From Bicyclus anynana (lineage: Eukaryota > Arthropoda > Insecta > Lepidoptera > Nymphalidae), in NCBI RefSeq assembly GCF_947172395.1, contig NC_069100.1, positions 129,001 through 193,000 on the forward strand: a DNA stretch of 64,000 nucleotides, written 5' to 3'. The notes beneath the pieces are model-generated. The model saw only the letters and a program-made list of their open reading frames with translations. It was not told the DNA's origin and did no database searches. Position numbers and translations under genes: made by a program. Numbering within the stretch: the stretch's first letter is position 1; every line of letters begins with the position of its first letter. Shown one piece after another: positions 20,851 through 31,656 of the stretch.

Positions 20851-21423
20851 TTAACTACCGCAACATATTACTCAACTGGGAAAATTCCATTGAAAAACCA
20901 AGGAAATACGTACTGAACTGTTTAATCTTTATCTGTTTATAGATAAAAGCAGCAAGCATGCACGATTCACACGTCGGCGTTTTAAAATGCAGAACAAATC
21001 CCGCGACGCGCTGCAAATGACGGCATAGCATACTACACTTAGTGCCGTATGAATGTTGCTATCAAGTTGAAATGAGCTCTTGGGACTGTTAATGCTTAAG
21101 TAAAGAGGTCCTGGGTTGGATTCCTAGCTCATGTCAATATACAATTGTAGGAAATAAGTAGTCTTGAAAGGATATGACGTCACACAACTATCTCGTGTTG
21201 GCTCGTCCCGACGCTAGAAGGCGCTGGTTGTTTCCGTGCAGAGCGGAAGTGGTTGGGGGAAGACACTGGTGTTACAAGGCGCTCGTCGTTTCAGTGTTCT
21301 AGAGGTGGTCGATCCGCCAACATCTCTCGTGGATTAATCTTTCTTGGATTACGCTGAATTAGGCACAGAGAATGTCTCTCTGTCTCGAGTAGTGAAATCT
21401 TTTTTTATTTTGGTTACATTTTG
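20851..21423. other. Unclassified DNA
   Basis: A tRNA-like B-box remnant (GGTCCTGGGTTGGATTCC) near 21107-21124 is the only recognisable piece. Confidence 0.5.
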
Positions 21424-21470
21424 ATTTGATTTGTTAATTAAATTAGGACAATTTAATTAACAAATCAAAT
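21424..21470. repeat. Perfect 21-bp hairpin, 5-nt loop
   Basis: The left arm is 21424-21444 and the right arm 21450-21470, with loop AGGAC. The arms contain TTAATTAAATT and GATTTG. All 21 pairs match. Confidence 0.95.
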
Positions 21471-21564
21471 ATTGTGAATTTTTGTTTCAACATTAGTTTT
21501 TTTTTATTTTTAAAATCCACTTTTGAGTAGTTTGCTGACTAAATTTAATATTCTCGTGGTTAGT

Positions 21565-21625
21565 ACCTACCTTCTTTCAGCAAAGGCGTAAGTACCGCCA
21601 AGTAATTTAGCGATCCTATATGATG
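21565..21625 (+). mobile_element. SINE-B middle fragment
   Basis: TAGTACCTACCTTCTTTCAG, then CAAAGGCGTAAGTACCGCCA and AGTAATTTAGCG, follow the SINE-B order of ACCGGCAAAGACGTACCGCC and AAGCGATTTAGCG. Confidence 0.65.
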
Positions 21626-21677
21626 CCGATGATAGTGAGATGATTCTCAACACAGAGGTCCTAGATTCGAGTAAATA

Positions 21678-21795
21678 TAGGATTTATATCATCATCATCA
21701 ACAGCCAATGGACGTGCTGCTGGACAAACCCCTCTTGCAAAGATTTCCAAACACAACGGTCTCGAGCCGCGGGGGCCCGTGCCCACTCTAGAATG
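21678..21795 (-). mobile_element. RTE LINE 3' end fragment
   Basis: ATCATCATCATCAACAGCCA, ATGGACGTGCTGCTGGACAA, CTCTTGCAAAGATTTCC and CACAACGGTCTCGAGCCGC are the reverse of the RTE end seen at 2892. Confidence 0.75.
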
Positions 21796-21899
21796 GACCT
21801 GACCCACCCTAGGATTCTGCGCTACCGATATGAATTTTTATTATGATACTAATAATAGACTTGATGTCGGGTGCCAGGCCCTAGGAAATAATCCTAGAT

Positions 21900-21985
21900 A
21901 CGCCGTGGTTAGTACTACTCTACCGGCAAAGACGTACCACTAAATGATTTAGTTTACATATAGGTATGATACAGCGTAGAAATTT
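21900..21985 (+). mobile_element. SINE-B middle fragment, second
   Basis: GTGGTTAGTACTACTCTACC, GGCAAAGACGTACCACTAAA, TGATTTAG and GCGTAGAAA match the SINE-B middle. It lies 300 bases from the 21565 piece, separated by the RTE tail. Confidence 0.65.
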
Positions 21986-22047
21986 TTAGAGACATGGGTA
22001 CCTACATTAAACCTATTCATATATTTAAAGTTAACTTGTTAGGTGAG

Positions 22048-22347
22048 CCGTGATAGCCCAGTGGATATGACCTCTGCCTCCGATTCCGGAAGGTATGAGT
22101 TCGAGTCTAGTCCAGGGCATGCGCCTCAAACTTTTCAGTTGTGTACATTTTAAGAAATTAAATATGACGTGTTTCAAACGATGAACGAAAAACATCGCGA
22201 GAAAACCTGCATACCAGGAAATTTTCTTAATTCTCTGCGTGTGTGAAGTCTGCCAATCCGCATTGGACCAGCGTGGTGGACTATTGGCCTAACCCCTCTC
22301 ATTCTGAGAGGAGACTCGAGCCGAATATTGGTTGATGATGATGATGA
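22048..22347 (+). mobile_element. SINE-A copy, full length
   Basis: Head with intact A box (TAGCCCAGTGG), altered B box (AGTTCGAGTCT), full body and a (GAT)n tail. About 12 bases around GAGCTCAGCAGT are deleted near 22320. Imperfect flanking repeats AACTTGTTA and AACCTGTTA suggest the target duplication. Confidence 0.9.
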
Positions 22348-22412
22348 ACCTGTTACCATCTTAGACTGCAACGTCATCTTAAAATTAGACATAAGGCAGT
22401 AGGCTGGACCTT

Positions 22413-22500
22413 GACAAATAGTCAAACTGAACCTTTCTTATGCGACTGTAAACTAAACCTTCATGAAGTTAATGAATTTTGATTTTGATTTTTGATTGAA
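22413..22500 (+). mobile_element. LINE 3' tail fragment
   Basis: GACAAATAGTCAAACTGAAC, GCGACTGTAAACTAAACC and TGAATTTTGATTTTGATTTT belong to the 7130-8360 LINE family. Confidence 0.7.
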
Positions 22501-22930
22501 TTACAATGAGTCCAGTAATGAGTACGCAGGACGCAAAGTGTAAGCTAACACAGACGCGCAAACAGGCGACTGTCAACAACTCCTCTACTTCCATCACATG
22601 CTCTCTGCTGACGCGAGGTAAACGTGCCAGTTATCGGTCACTTACTTTTGTCATGGGTTTTAAACTAAAACAAAGCTGTATTATATAATGAACTGACGTA
22701 TTAGATGTATTAGCCACTGTTACTCGTAGGCAGAACAAATGGTTATTTCTGAAATGGTAAACCAAATAAAATTGTTATTAAGAAAATACCCTAATCAAAA
22801 ATTGTGGAGCCATGCGTACCTTTAAACTTTGGTATAAAAACAGTTGTAAGGAGAAATATAATATTAAGCATTTTCTAATCTAACCGATATTAAGACCTTA
22901 ACATTGTTTTTCATCTAGCATGGTTGTCGT
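22501..22930. other. Unclassified AT-rich DNA
   Basis: Nothing recognised in this stretch. Confidence 0.6.
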
Positions 22931-23091
22931 CTAGCACACTTCCACCCATTCGCATTGGAACACGGGGATAAAATATAACCTATAATAACATTACTCATAA
23001 ATAACGTTCCTTCCTTTTAGTTTTTATTAGATTTAGAGATTACCCCAATAAACTCACAAAATTTACCTCTTTAATATAAGTAATAATAAGA
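22931..23091 (-). mobile_element. Helitron-like element, first of two abutting copies
   Basis: The + strand starts CTAGCACACTTCCACCCATT, then CACGGGGATAAAATATAACC, and ends with AAATTTACCTCTTTAATATA. This is the reverse order of a lepidopteran Helitron. Confidence 0.6.
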
Positions 23092-23255
23092 CTAGCAGAC
23101 ACTCCGTGGTTTCATTCGCTTAGTACCCTTTCCCTTTTCCGGAATATAGGGATAAATTGTTAAAGCCCACGATACTCACAACTAACGTGGCTTTATATTA
23201 GCATTAAGAATTTTCAAAATCGGTCCCTTTAAAACCCCAAAAAGTTTTTCCAGCG
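23092..23255 (-). mobile_element. Helitron-like element, second abutting copy
   Basis: CTAGCAGACACTCCGTGGTT, then TCATTCGCTTAGTACCC, CGGAATATAGGGATAAATTG and GAATTTTCAAAATCGGTCCC. It starts exactly where the previous copy stops; its 5' end is lost. Confidence 0.6.
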
Positions 23256-24300
23256 CAAGTGTCCACAGCGCGCGCGTACCCGACCGCGCCGTCTATTAAC
23301 GCGCATTAATTGTTAAAGCGTGGCGGCCATTTTGATTGGATATTAGCTCGCAGATAATTGTGTCAACTAAATTACCCGCCGCTTATTTGCGATGGACGAA
23401 TTTAGAATTATTTACATTTTGCGCCAGGACTAGCGGAAACTCATAGACGGAGCGACTGCCACCAGAAAATTTTATTTCATGAAAAAAGAAATCCTGTTCA
23501 CCAATTTTATTGTAACGTTGAACCAAACTGCACCTTATGTCCCATAATACTTAGAGTATGCCGTTTTCGAGTTACCTGCTTCCACAAATTATCTCAGTAC
23601 TTAATTTCTGTTTTTAGTTGTATTTTATGCAACACCGCTAGTTGTACTATTTTATTTAATATTTCGACTGAGTTGTGAGTATCACAAAAGTCTGCTAGTT
23701 TAATAGAGGCGATAAAATATATGACTTACAGACCCAGTAGATAAATCATATGAACTAAATAAATCAAATCATATGAAAAAATACAGGAGAAATATAAGTT
23801 CAAATTTGGCGGGCTTGCAAAATTACATAAAAGTCAGTGTTATACGACAATAAAGTGGTAGTGAGTTTTGTCAACACTTTTGAGAAAACCATTCTATCTA
23901 TGTTTTTTATCTAGTCAATGTGGTACACTCAAAATACTGCACTGCAGCCCTCACTGATCACGGGCATTTATAACATGGGAGATGCATGGCGCGCATTTAT
24001 TTACTGCCCAAAAACAGCACCACCGCAGCTCTCGCTGTATTGTGTACCTCGTATGGCTTGGCGCGCTCGGCGCAGTTGGGAATGCCTAGCTTTATGACTG
24101 GGGGATTCAATCGTCATACTTAAGTTTTTATATTTGGTTTGATCGTACCTTACCATGCTACTCCATAGCAGCAAATAAAAATCCTTTACGAATTAAGCAT
24201 TCCTGATACGATGCGAAACTTTACAACTTCGCATTACCATCAAATATTTTTATTAGCCAATTGACAGAAAACAGGCTGTAGTACTTAAAGGTTGATTTGA
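23256..24300. other. Unclassified DNA with GC-rich island
   Basis: 23260-23420 is unique and GC-rich, includes homeodomain-type ATTA cores, and holds GGCGGCCATTTTG at 23322, the reverse of a 13-mer at 16028. No gene. Confidence 0.45.
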
Positions 24301-25635
24301 TTATCTTAAGGTTAATGATCACTATCGGAAGTTATTGATATAGATCCGAGCCGATGGCCGTACTCCCGGAGGCACGGGAAAATATTAGGTACCTTCAATT
24401 TTCCAAACTGTGACTGAAGTTTTCTTGCTTAAAATATATAAACCCAATATATCCGATGTAGGAGTCAAACTTCCTAATCTTTAACTAACGAGGCATTAGA
24501 ACTAAGAAAGTTTTAGCTTTATTCGATGTATCGACGAGCTCCTCTAATACCCGTAACAACGGCGTACAAGTTCGCATAGTATTTGTTTAGTTTATCGTTC
24601 AAGTGCAGTGTAGCGCTTGCCGGTGAGTGTTCGCCGCAAGTTCCTGAGACCGTGTCGAGATCAATTAGAGGCTCTAGCGGCGCTAAGTCCGCCTACAGCT
24701 ATTATGTGCCGTGTTGCTTAGCGCGCTTCACACTGGTTACAATAAACGCGGCGCTGATCTAACGAATATCATTTAGTCACCCCGTAGACAACAAGCCGAG
24801 TTATTGCAGCTTTCGTTGACATTACTCTTTGGAGAATAAACTACAGAGAGTACCTACATATTAAAGAGCATTTACCTGATGTATGGTAGAGCATAAATTT
24901 TGTTTTTGCCTTTGGTTATATAAATATGAAAATTGGTATGTACACCTATTGGTATTGGTATGCGTTCTATTAGTTAAATGTAAAGCATAATATATATATA
25001 TTTTTTTTATAATATCACCCGCATATTTAAACCATTAAATGTAAATGTAATTTTCCAAATTACTCGTATAGTCACGGAAATAAGTAAAGACATGTCAATT
25101 TGTCAATGTAAATACGGTTAAAAATGGATTGAAAATTTAAATTAATTTCAACCTTAAATGTCGTGGGCGTCTACTAATATTAATCTTAACCAATTTTAAA
25201 AGAAGATAAGACCTTTTCAAACTTATTTCACACATTACAAAGCTACACCCTTATCGAGTAACAGGCTACATTTGATCCTCAGTTTTCCACGGAAACCTGA
25301 ACTACGCGGGCGAAACTACGGGGCGTCTGCTATATTTTATATGTATAAATAAAAGCGACAGGGCCAACGCGGTCAGTGTGAAACACCTCGAGACAGTTGT
25401 TCAGTTAGAGCAGACGTCGATAAATCGCCGCAGTCTGAGATGACACCGCTTGGTCAACGTTCGGTGACTTATAGCATTATTAAACTCCAAGTCAATGTGC
25501 AAAGTCCAAAATATTTTGAAAAGTCAACATTCCTCATCATCATCTTTCTCACTCATTCATGAGGAAAGTAGAACTTACTCCCATCACGCTGTTTCAATCT
25601 GCATTGCTTAGGGTGATTATCTTTGGCACTATGTG
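24301..25635. other. Unclassified DNA
   Basis: 24595-24780 is a unique GC-richer stretch. 25260-25325 (TTTTCCACGGAAACCTGAAC, CTACGCGGGCGAAACTACGG, GGCGTCTGCTA) is a decayed Helitron 3' end on +. Confidence 0.45.
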
Positions 25636-25644
25636 AACGAATTT

Positions 25645-25733
25645 CATAATCATCACATCAGCCGATAGACGTCCACTGCTGGATATAGGCCTCTTGCATG
25701 GACCTCTAAGCACAACGATCTCGAGTCAATAAA
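25645..25733 (-). mobile_element. RTE LINE 3' end fragment
   Basis: ATCATCACATCAGCCGATAG, ACGTCCACTGCTGGATATAG, CCTCTTGCATGGACCTCTAA and CACAACGATCTCGAG match the reversed RTE 3' end. Confidence 0.75.
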
Positions 25734-26271
25734 TTTACCTTCCGATAAATCGTTACCGTTTAGTAACGATTCATATAATTTTGTTTGTGTCTGCTTTTTG
25801 CAGGGAATACCTATTCTTAAAAGTAAAATTTATAGACAAAAAGTAATAGACAATCAAACATACAATATAATTTATTATTATTGGAATAGGCACGATGAAA
25901 ATTCGTATTTCAAAGTGTGCTAAACAATTTCAATAAAGTAAAGCAGTGTTAGTATTCAATAACAATTTCCAGCGCGGAATTACTTTCATAGTTGGAGTCG
26001 AGCGGAGGTCAATTTCGTTAAACTAAATATTATCACAAGTTTCAAGTTCGGACGACTAATGGCCGAAGTTCGGCCGATCGTCCGCAGCGACTTGATAGCC
26101 CATCACTAGCGGCTAGCGATATCTATTCGTTACTAATCTACTACGTCACTACCGAACTTATTTAAAGCCAAAAAGAGAGTCTTTTGTAAGTCTGACATGT
26201 ATGCACCGTAGCTCTTAAACGGGTGAGCTTAATGGTTGCGGTGATTTTAATTGAAAGGTTTTCCAGCGATG
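25734..26271. other. Unclassified DNA
   Basis: Nothing recognised; 26040-26130 is slightly GC-rich. Confidence 0.5.
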
Positions 26272-26567
26272 GTTTTTTTATTTTTTTACAAGTTAGCCCT
26301 TGACTACAATCTCACTTGATGGTAAGTGATGATGCAATCTTAGATGGAAGCGGGTTAACTTGTTTGATGTAGGATGAAAATCCACTCCCCTTTCGGTTTC
26401 TAGACGACATCGTATTGGAACGCTAAATCGCTTGACGGTAGAGTGGTAACTAGGCTGAAGCCTCCCACCAGCCAGACCTGGACCAATTAAGAAAACCTTA
26501 ATCCGCCCAGCCAAGGATCGAACCCAGGACTCCCGTCTTGTAAATCCATTGCGCCACGGAGGCCGTC
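26272..26567 (-). mobile_element. SINE-B copy, near full length
   Basis: From the poly-T end: AAGTTAGCCCTTGACTACAA, TGATGGTAAGTGATGATGCA, AAGCGGG, GTTTCTAGACGACATCGT, GCCTCCCACCAGCCAGACCT. The tRNA-like head follows with B box GGGTTCGATCC (reversed at 26517-26527). About 20 bases are missing from the TACCACCCTACC region. Confidence 0.9.
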
Positions 26568-27205
26568 AAGTGGTGGTTCTTACGTTTCTTTCCATTTCTT
26601 CGTTTCCAGATAGGTCTAATTAAAATTGGTTCATCCATTATCCACAAGACACATCAAATGAACAATTGAATATTTTCAAAATTACTCGAGTAGGATTATC
26701 AATGAAAGAATGTGTGTTACATGAAAATCGGTCAACTTTTTTAGTTTTAATTTGCAGAATTAAAATGTACTTTGTAAAATTTTAAAATTGATATTAGATT
26801 TTCCATAAGATAGTGTTACGACGAGCAAAAACCCCGGGCGTGCCGCGTGGCCTGCACTGAACTTTGTGGTCGGCTTATTCTTCCTGAGTTTGCAATTCTA
26901 ATGCTCGGGCCACGAAACTGTCGCCTGCTCAGCGGGCGTCTTGGTTTATTCGTTACAACAGACAAAACACGACAAACTTCGAGGTACTATCTCTTTCATC
27001 GTCCATATGAGAACTACAACGTCACTAGGTCGGTACGGATCTCACTCAGTCTTGAAACTTTGTTTTTTTTTTTTAACTGAACGCAAGCCTTACGAGTACC
27101 TACTTCTGTTCTTTGAACCCTCGGGTAAGAATTATAGTTTCAGCCTTCGTTCGAATCCCCCAGTGACCATGTCGGTATCCCATTAAGTATCTTTCGTTAA
27201 CAGAA
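26568..27205. other. Unclassified DNA
   Basis: Two short overlapping frames near 26850-27186 have no protein-like features. Confidence 0.5.
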
Positions 27206-27395
27206 ATAAAACCGGTCAAGTGCGTATCGGGTCACGCGCAGTGTAGGGTTCCGTAGATTAAGTTAGCTCTTTAATTCATTATGTAATGCACCAAAATATC
27301 GATAATGAGAACCCATACCATGGGATAAACGATAAAAAATTCATCTCACTTTGCAAGTAGAGAAGGACCCCACTTCATAATTCCACACTTTTTAT
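27206..27395 (+). mobile_element. GGGTTCCG repeat, left part (split by LINE)
   Basis: AAAACCGGTCAAGTGCGTAT, then CGGGTCACGCGCAGTGTAGG and GTTCCGTAG, is the start of a repeat common in Lepidoptera. Its other end is at 28911-29085. Superfamily not certain. Confidence 0.6.
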
Positions 27396-27470
27396 TCAAA
27401 GTCAAAGTCAAAATTCATTTATTTCAAATAGGCTTAGTTTACAAGCTCTTTTGAAACGTCAGGTAATAAT
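27396..27470 (-). mobile_element. LINE 3' tail fragment
   Basis: TCAAAGTCAAAGTCAAAATT, CATTTATTTCAAATAGGCTT, AGTTTACAAGCTCTTTTGAA and ACGTCAG are the reversed end of the 7130 LINE family. It sits directly before a different LINE in opposite orientation. Confidence 0.8.
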
Positions 27471-27520
27471 ATTAAACTTGAAATAATGGTGATAATAATT
27501 ATTCGAAAACTTATAGTTAA

Positions 27521-28549
27521 TTCGAAAGTTACGCTCATCAATGGCTTGAATCGTACCTAAAAGATAGAATGCAGTGCACTGAAATATGTAAAATAAATAA
27601 TAGTGCTAAGAACAAATTTAGATCTAAATTCAGAATAGTTCAGAGAGGCGTGCCACAAGGCAGTGTAATGGGTCCGTTTTTATTTCTAATTTATATAAAC
27701 GATCTTCCAAAATGTGTAAATCATTCTTGCATTTTATTTGCAGATGATACAACAATATTAATAAAAAATAATAACATTGATCATCAACAGGTTGTAAATG
27801 AAGCACTAAATAATGTGATAGAATGGTTGGGACAAAACTATTTAAAAGTTAATTTAGGAAAAACAAAAATTGTGCAATTTCACTCCTATCATTCAAAAAG
27901 GGCTCCTTTAAGTGTTCACTACGATAATATAAATATTAGCGAAACTGATATGAGTAAATTCTTAGGAATTATATATGACAAGCACTGTAGTTGGAAGCAA
28001 CATGTCAATGTTGTGTGCGGTAAATTAAATAAATTCGTTTATGTACTCAGGAGATTAAGAATGACAGTGTCTAAGGAAGCTGCAATAACTGCTTATCATG
28101 GCTATGTATCTTCAGTCCTCTCTTATGGGCTTCCTATTTGGGGCAATTCTGTTGACGTTGAAAGAGTTTTTAGGACACAAAAAAAGTGCATTCGAGCTAT
28201 TTTTGGTGTAGGACCGCTTGTAAGTTGTAGATCACTATTTAAACAGCTGAATATATTACCGCTACCTAGTATGTATGTAAGAGAGATTTGTATTATTGTT
28301 AAGAAATACCCTAACTACTTTAAGCATAAAGACGGAAATAACCAAAGATTCCCTCATAAAATATGTCAGCCAAAATGTACCTTATCTATATTCAAGAACA
28401 ACGCTTACTATATGGCTATAGCGGCCTTTAATAAGCTACCCAGTAAGTTGCAAGCAATGCCTCTCCAAACTTTTAGGAAAGAATTAAATAAATGGCTGCT
28501 CGAAAAGAGTTTTTATAATATAAATGAATTTATCAATTTCATGAAATAA
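27521..28549 (+). CDS. Reverse transcriptase, C-terminal fragment
   Basis: The frame is open from 27521; the first ATG is 27569 but the 16 codons before it (including HQWLESYLKDR) belong to the RT, so translation from that Met is not biological. Motifs: RGVPQGSVMGPFLFLIYIND (motif B), then FADDTTIL with the catalytic Asp pair (motif C), and SKFLGIIYDKHCSWKQH (primer-grip region). The connection region runs to a stop at 28547-28549. The endonuclease, gag-like ORF and N-terminal RT motifs are absent. No stops or frameshifts lie within about 1 kb, so the insertion is probably recent, but alone it is inactive. Confidence 0.87.
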   Translation, partial: FESYAHQWLESYLKDRMQCTEICKINNSAKNKFRSKFRIVQRGVPQGSVMGPFLFLIYINDLPKCVNHSCILFADDTTILIKNNNIDHQQVVNEALNNVIEWLGQNYLKVNLGKTKIVQFHSYHSKRAPLSVHYDNINISETDMSKFLGIIYDKHCSWKQHVNVVCGKLNKFVYVLRRLRMTVSKEAAITAYHGYVSSVLSYGLPIWGNSVDVERVFRTQKKCIRAIFGVGPLVSCRSLFKQLNILPLPSMYVREICIIVKKYPNYFKHKDGNNQRFPHKICQPKCTLSIFKNNAYYMAIAAFNKLPSKLQAMPLQTFRKELNKWLLEKSFYNINEFINFMK

Positions 28550-28882
28550 TTACATTATGACATAAGCAATTTAATCTATTAATTTTCATCATCGATTTAT
28601 TTTTCATTTTCTTTTTCATTTAAAGTTTTGTTCTGTAAATAGCAAAATTTTATTTATGGTTTATTATAATAAAAATTGATAATAAAAATTGTAATAAATA
28701 TATGTTAAATTTAGGTTGAAATTTTTATTGTAAATTTTCACATCAAATATAATTATGTTATAAGGATAAATTATTGAAATTAATATTTTAATTGTAAAAA
28801 TTTTGCATACTGTAATCGGTTGAATGTATAGGTGACTCAATAATTTTAAGACCAAAACATGTACCACATTCTAGCAAATAAA

Positions 28883-28909
28883 TGATTTGATTTGATTTGA
28901 TTTGATTTA
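28883..28909 (+). repeat. (GATTT)n LINE terminal repeat
   Basis: About five GATTT units form the LINE 3' terminus. Confidence 0.9.
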
Positions 28910-28910
28910 C

Positions 28911-29085
28911 GAGGGTTCCAAATGAGTATTGTACGTACGACTTTATACACATTTTTAATATACATACCTACTCATATTAATTTTCAGCCTTCTAGTAGTA
29001 ATAGTCTCTGCGATAAGCCGCGAACAGATGGACGGACTTTTTATGGTTCCTTATGGTCGGTTCCTTGTGGAACCCTAAAACGATC
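28911..29085 (+). mobile_element. GGGTTCCG repeat, right part (split by LINE)
   Basis: CGAGGGTTCC at the LINE border resumes the repeat. The far end GACGGACTTTTTATGGTTCC, TTATGGTCGGTTCC and GTGGAACCCTAAAA is typical. Removing the LINEs would give one element of a few hundred bases. Confidence 0.55.
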
Positions 29086-29847
29086 TCACTAATTTTGTGA
29101 CACTACCGTTTCTAATTAGATTACATGATAATTTATATTTGTTTCAACTGTAGAAGTCCTTAAGGAATTCAGCAAAAAATATATTTCTCTTATTTTTTGT
29201 AGAATCCCCATTAGGACACTTTTACACAGTAGGATGTTTTAGATTATTATTTGCGTTAAACCTCGCGTTTCATGGACTTCGGGGTATAGGTCGCCTGGCG
29301 TTTTCTTCCAAAGTTTGCAATTCCAAGCACTTTTGCTTAGAGTTTGGAAATTTCCAAAATTAGAAACCGTTGGAGCGTCGCGCCACGCAACAATGGCGTC
29401 TTATCAAATGCAAATATTGGAGGGACGAGGGCCCTCCACCTCAAAGGGACTTCAACTTTGTTTGTGTCGGCCTGTGTTGTGATTATTGTCGATGCTTTGT
29501 TAGATCAGCGCCGATCGGTCCGCGCCACTCCAATTGCGTTATCTACATTCGTTTTGGAAGTCGAAACTCAAAATTTGGTTCGGTAAGGCGTTGCTAACGA
29601 CGAGGGTTGTTACATAATGCTTGATGGTTTGATGTTTTTACCTGACTGAATGTGTGGTTCTAAAATATCCAGCTAGTTAGTAGAGTTTTAGAGAAAAATA
29701 CCTATGTGTATGTCTCATATTTGACATGTTCGCAAGATTCCTTCGAGTTTCAACAGAAAAGGTTCCTGAGAAGGAACCATAAATGAGATTTATGACATGA
29801 ATGACAAAATGAAATATTTATCGACTACAATTACTAAACTAGCCGGA
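29086..29847. other. Unclassified DNA
   Basis: 29340-29560 is unique, GC-richer, and includes an octamer ATGCAAAT (29408). Two overlapping frames there have no supporting signal. Confidence 0.4.
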
Positions 29848-30135
29848 CCGTGATAGCCCAGTGGATAAGACCTCTGATTCCGATTCCGGAGAGTTCGAAT
29901 CCGGACCGGGGCATGAACCTCCAACTTTTTTGTTGTGTGCATTTTAAGAAATTAAATGTCCCCAGTTCTATTAACGCCATGTTTTTCTACCACTAATCCG
30001 CTTTTAGTCTGTCGACTATAAGCGATTAAACCTACAAAAAAAATATCACGTGTCTCAAACGGTAAAGGAAAAACATCGTGAAGAAATCTGCATACCTGCA
30101 TACATAATTTTCTTAATTCTCTGCGTGTGAGAAGT
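29848..30135 (+). mobile_element. SINE-A copy with 85-bp insertion, 3' truncated
   Basis: The head (A box TAGCCCAGTGG, B box AGTTCGAATCC) and early body run to AATTAAATGTC. Then 29962-30046 is foreign, ending in a run of A, before ATCACGTGTCTCAAACGG resumes. The copy stops at CTCTGCGTGTGAGAAG. Confidence 0.85.
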
Positions 30136-30462
30136 TCTCTGTGTGTAGCGACTCAGCCAGTCCCTCTCACGTTCACAATGTCGAGAACGCACTGAGCAAT
30201 AAGGCTTAGCGCCTGGTCGCAGCACTCTGTTCGATGCACGGACGGACAACACGATCGAGTTGTAATCCTCTACTTTGCTCTACTCAACACTAAAATAACT
30301 GAGTTATACTCGATGTGTACTGTTCATTTAAAGCAAACAAATTCAAACTGAAAGTAGAAACTAGAAATAGCTAGTGATATCACACCTTATAATAATTACT
30401 TAACATGTTCATTAATTAATGAAAATAAATTTAAATAATAAGCTTTTTTATATTATTAATAA
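30136..30462. other. Unclassified DNA
   Basis: Nothing recognised in this stretch. Confidence 0.6.
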
Positions 30463-30755
30463 CAACCCATATTCAGCTCACTGCTGAGCTCGAGTCTCTT
30501 CACAGAATGAGAGGGATTAGGCCAAAAGTCCACCACGGTGGCCCAATGCGGATTGACAGACTTCACACACGCAGAGACTTAAGAAAATTCTCTGGTATGC
30601 AGATTTCCTCACGATGTTTTTCTTTCACCGCTTGAGACAGGTGATATTTAATATCTTAAAATGCACACAATTGAAAAGTTGGAGGTGCATGCCTCGGACT
30701 GGATTCGAACCCATACCCTCCGGAATCGGAGGCAGAGGTCATATCCACTGGGCTT
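30463..30755 (-). mobile_element. SINE-A copy, near full length
   Basis: Intact body and head. The B box GGTTCGAATCC is intact in reverse. The extreme head end is cut after GCCCAGTGGATAT. Confidence 0.9.
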
Positions 30756-31574
30756 ATAATACTCACAATTCATCAAAATCACAATAAGCTTAGTTAATAT
30801 AATATTTTGAATAACATTTTATAAAAAAAAAAAACCATAGATAGTTTAAAATAAACAAGTTATGAAATGGCACGTGTTCTCTACCTTCATTTCTTTTGAG
30901 TAAGAAATACATTTTTGGACAACAAGACGCTATTGTAGTGGAGCAGTAAAAAATAATAGTGTGACTCAAACGCAACCGGCTCATTTACTTAGTAGACAAA
31001 AATCAAATTCCAAAATCCTGAATAGTCCAATCAAAAGTAAAGTTCACACAAAGTAATTTCCTTCAATAGAATAGCATTAGTTTAATTCAATAGAATAGAA
31101 TGCCAAGCTCGCACGTGCGCTGCATGCACATGCGTGCACTGGCGAGCGGCGCCGGTGTACTGTTCGTAGTGTTATTGTGACTACCCCAACGATGGTTATC
31201 GCTGGACTCTTTTGTAACAGTAGGGAAAGGAGAAGTTCGAAATTGGGCCCATTTTGGAAAATCTTTCAAATTGATGCAGAAATGAAGAAAAATCTAAAAA
31301 ACTTGTACTTTTTACCAGTTACTCTTACCTTTGTCAAACAGATAATGCAATGAATTTGATGTCAAACGGATCCAATCACGTTGAGCAAATGTGCAATTTA
31401 GCTATTTTGGCCAATGTAATTTTTTCTGAAAATTCATGAGATTTTCTTATATTTTCTAACTGACCAATTTTCAGCTCTGTATCATTTGAGTAATTTTTGG
31501 ACCCGAGTTTGTATGGAGACTGGGTGACTCCTTTTGCACCGAAAATGTCTCGGAAGGAAGATAAGTAGAGTATT
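30756..31574. other. Unclassified DNA
   Basis: Nothing recognised; 31100-31170 is slightly GC-rich. Confidence 0.5.
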
Positions 31575-31656
31575 TCATAGCCCTTCCCAGGACTCGAACC
31601 CAAGATCTTCACGATCCGAAGTCTCATGGGCTCATCATTGAACCCCACGAGGCAGT
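31575..31656 (-). mobile_element. tRNA-like SINE head (SINE-C type)
   Basis: On -, ACTGCCTCGTGGGGTTCAAT, ATGAGCCCATGAGAC and TTGGGTTCGAGTCCTGGG show A-box-like and B-box (GGTTCGAGTCC) elements. The body behind it is not recognisable. The adjoining 90-codon frame is chance. Confidence 0.6.

Larger units (their letters stand above)
27521..28909 (+). mobile_element. 5'-truncated non-LTR retrotransposon (CR1/Jockey-like), second family
   Basis: The element has an open RT C-terminal frame, an AT-rich 3' UTR (28550-28880) and a terminal (GATTT)n repeat (28883-28909). The short terminal repeat marks the true 3' end. It interrupts the GGGTTCCG repeat. The RT differs clearly from that at 7356-8321, so it is another family of the same superfamily. 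Confidence 0.85.

Noticed and set aside
27569..28549. Domesticated reverse transcriptase host gene
   Set aside because: The frame is open before its first ATG, lacks a promoter and ends in a LINE-type terminal repeat, so it is a truncated LINE.
31376..31648. 90-codon frame on -
   Set aside because: Covers a SINE head and unrelated DNA; no domain.
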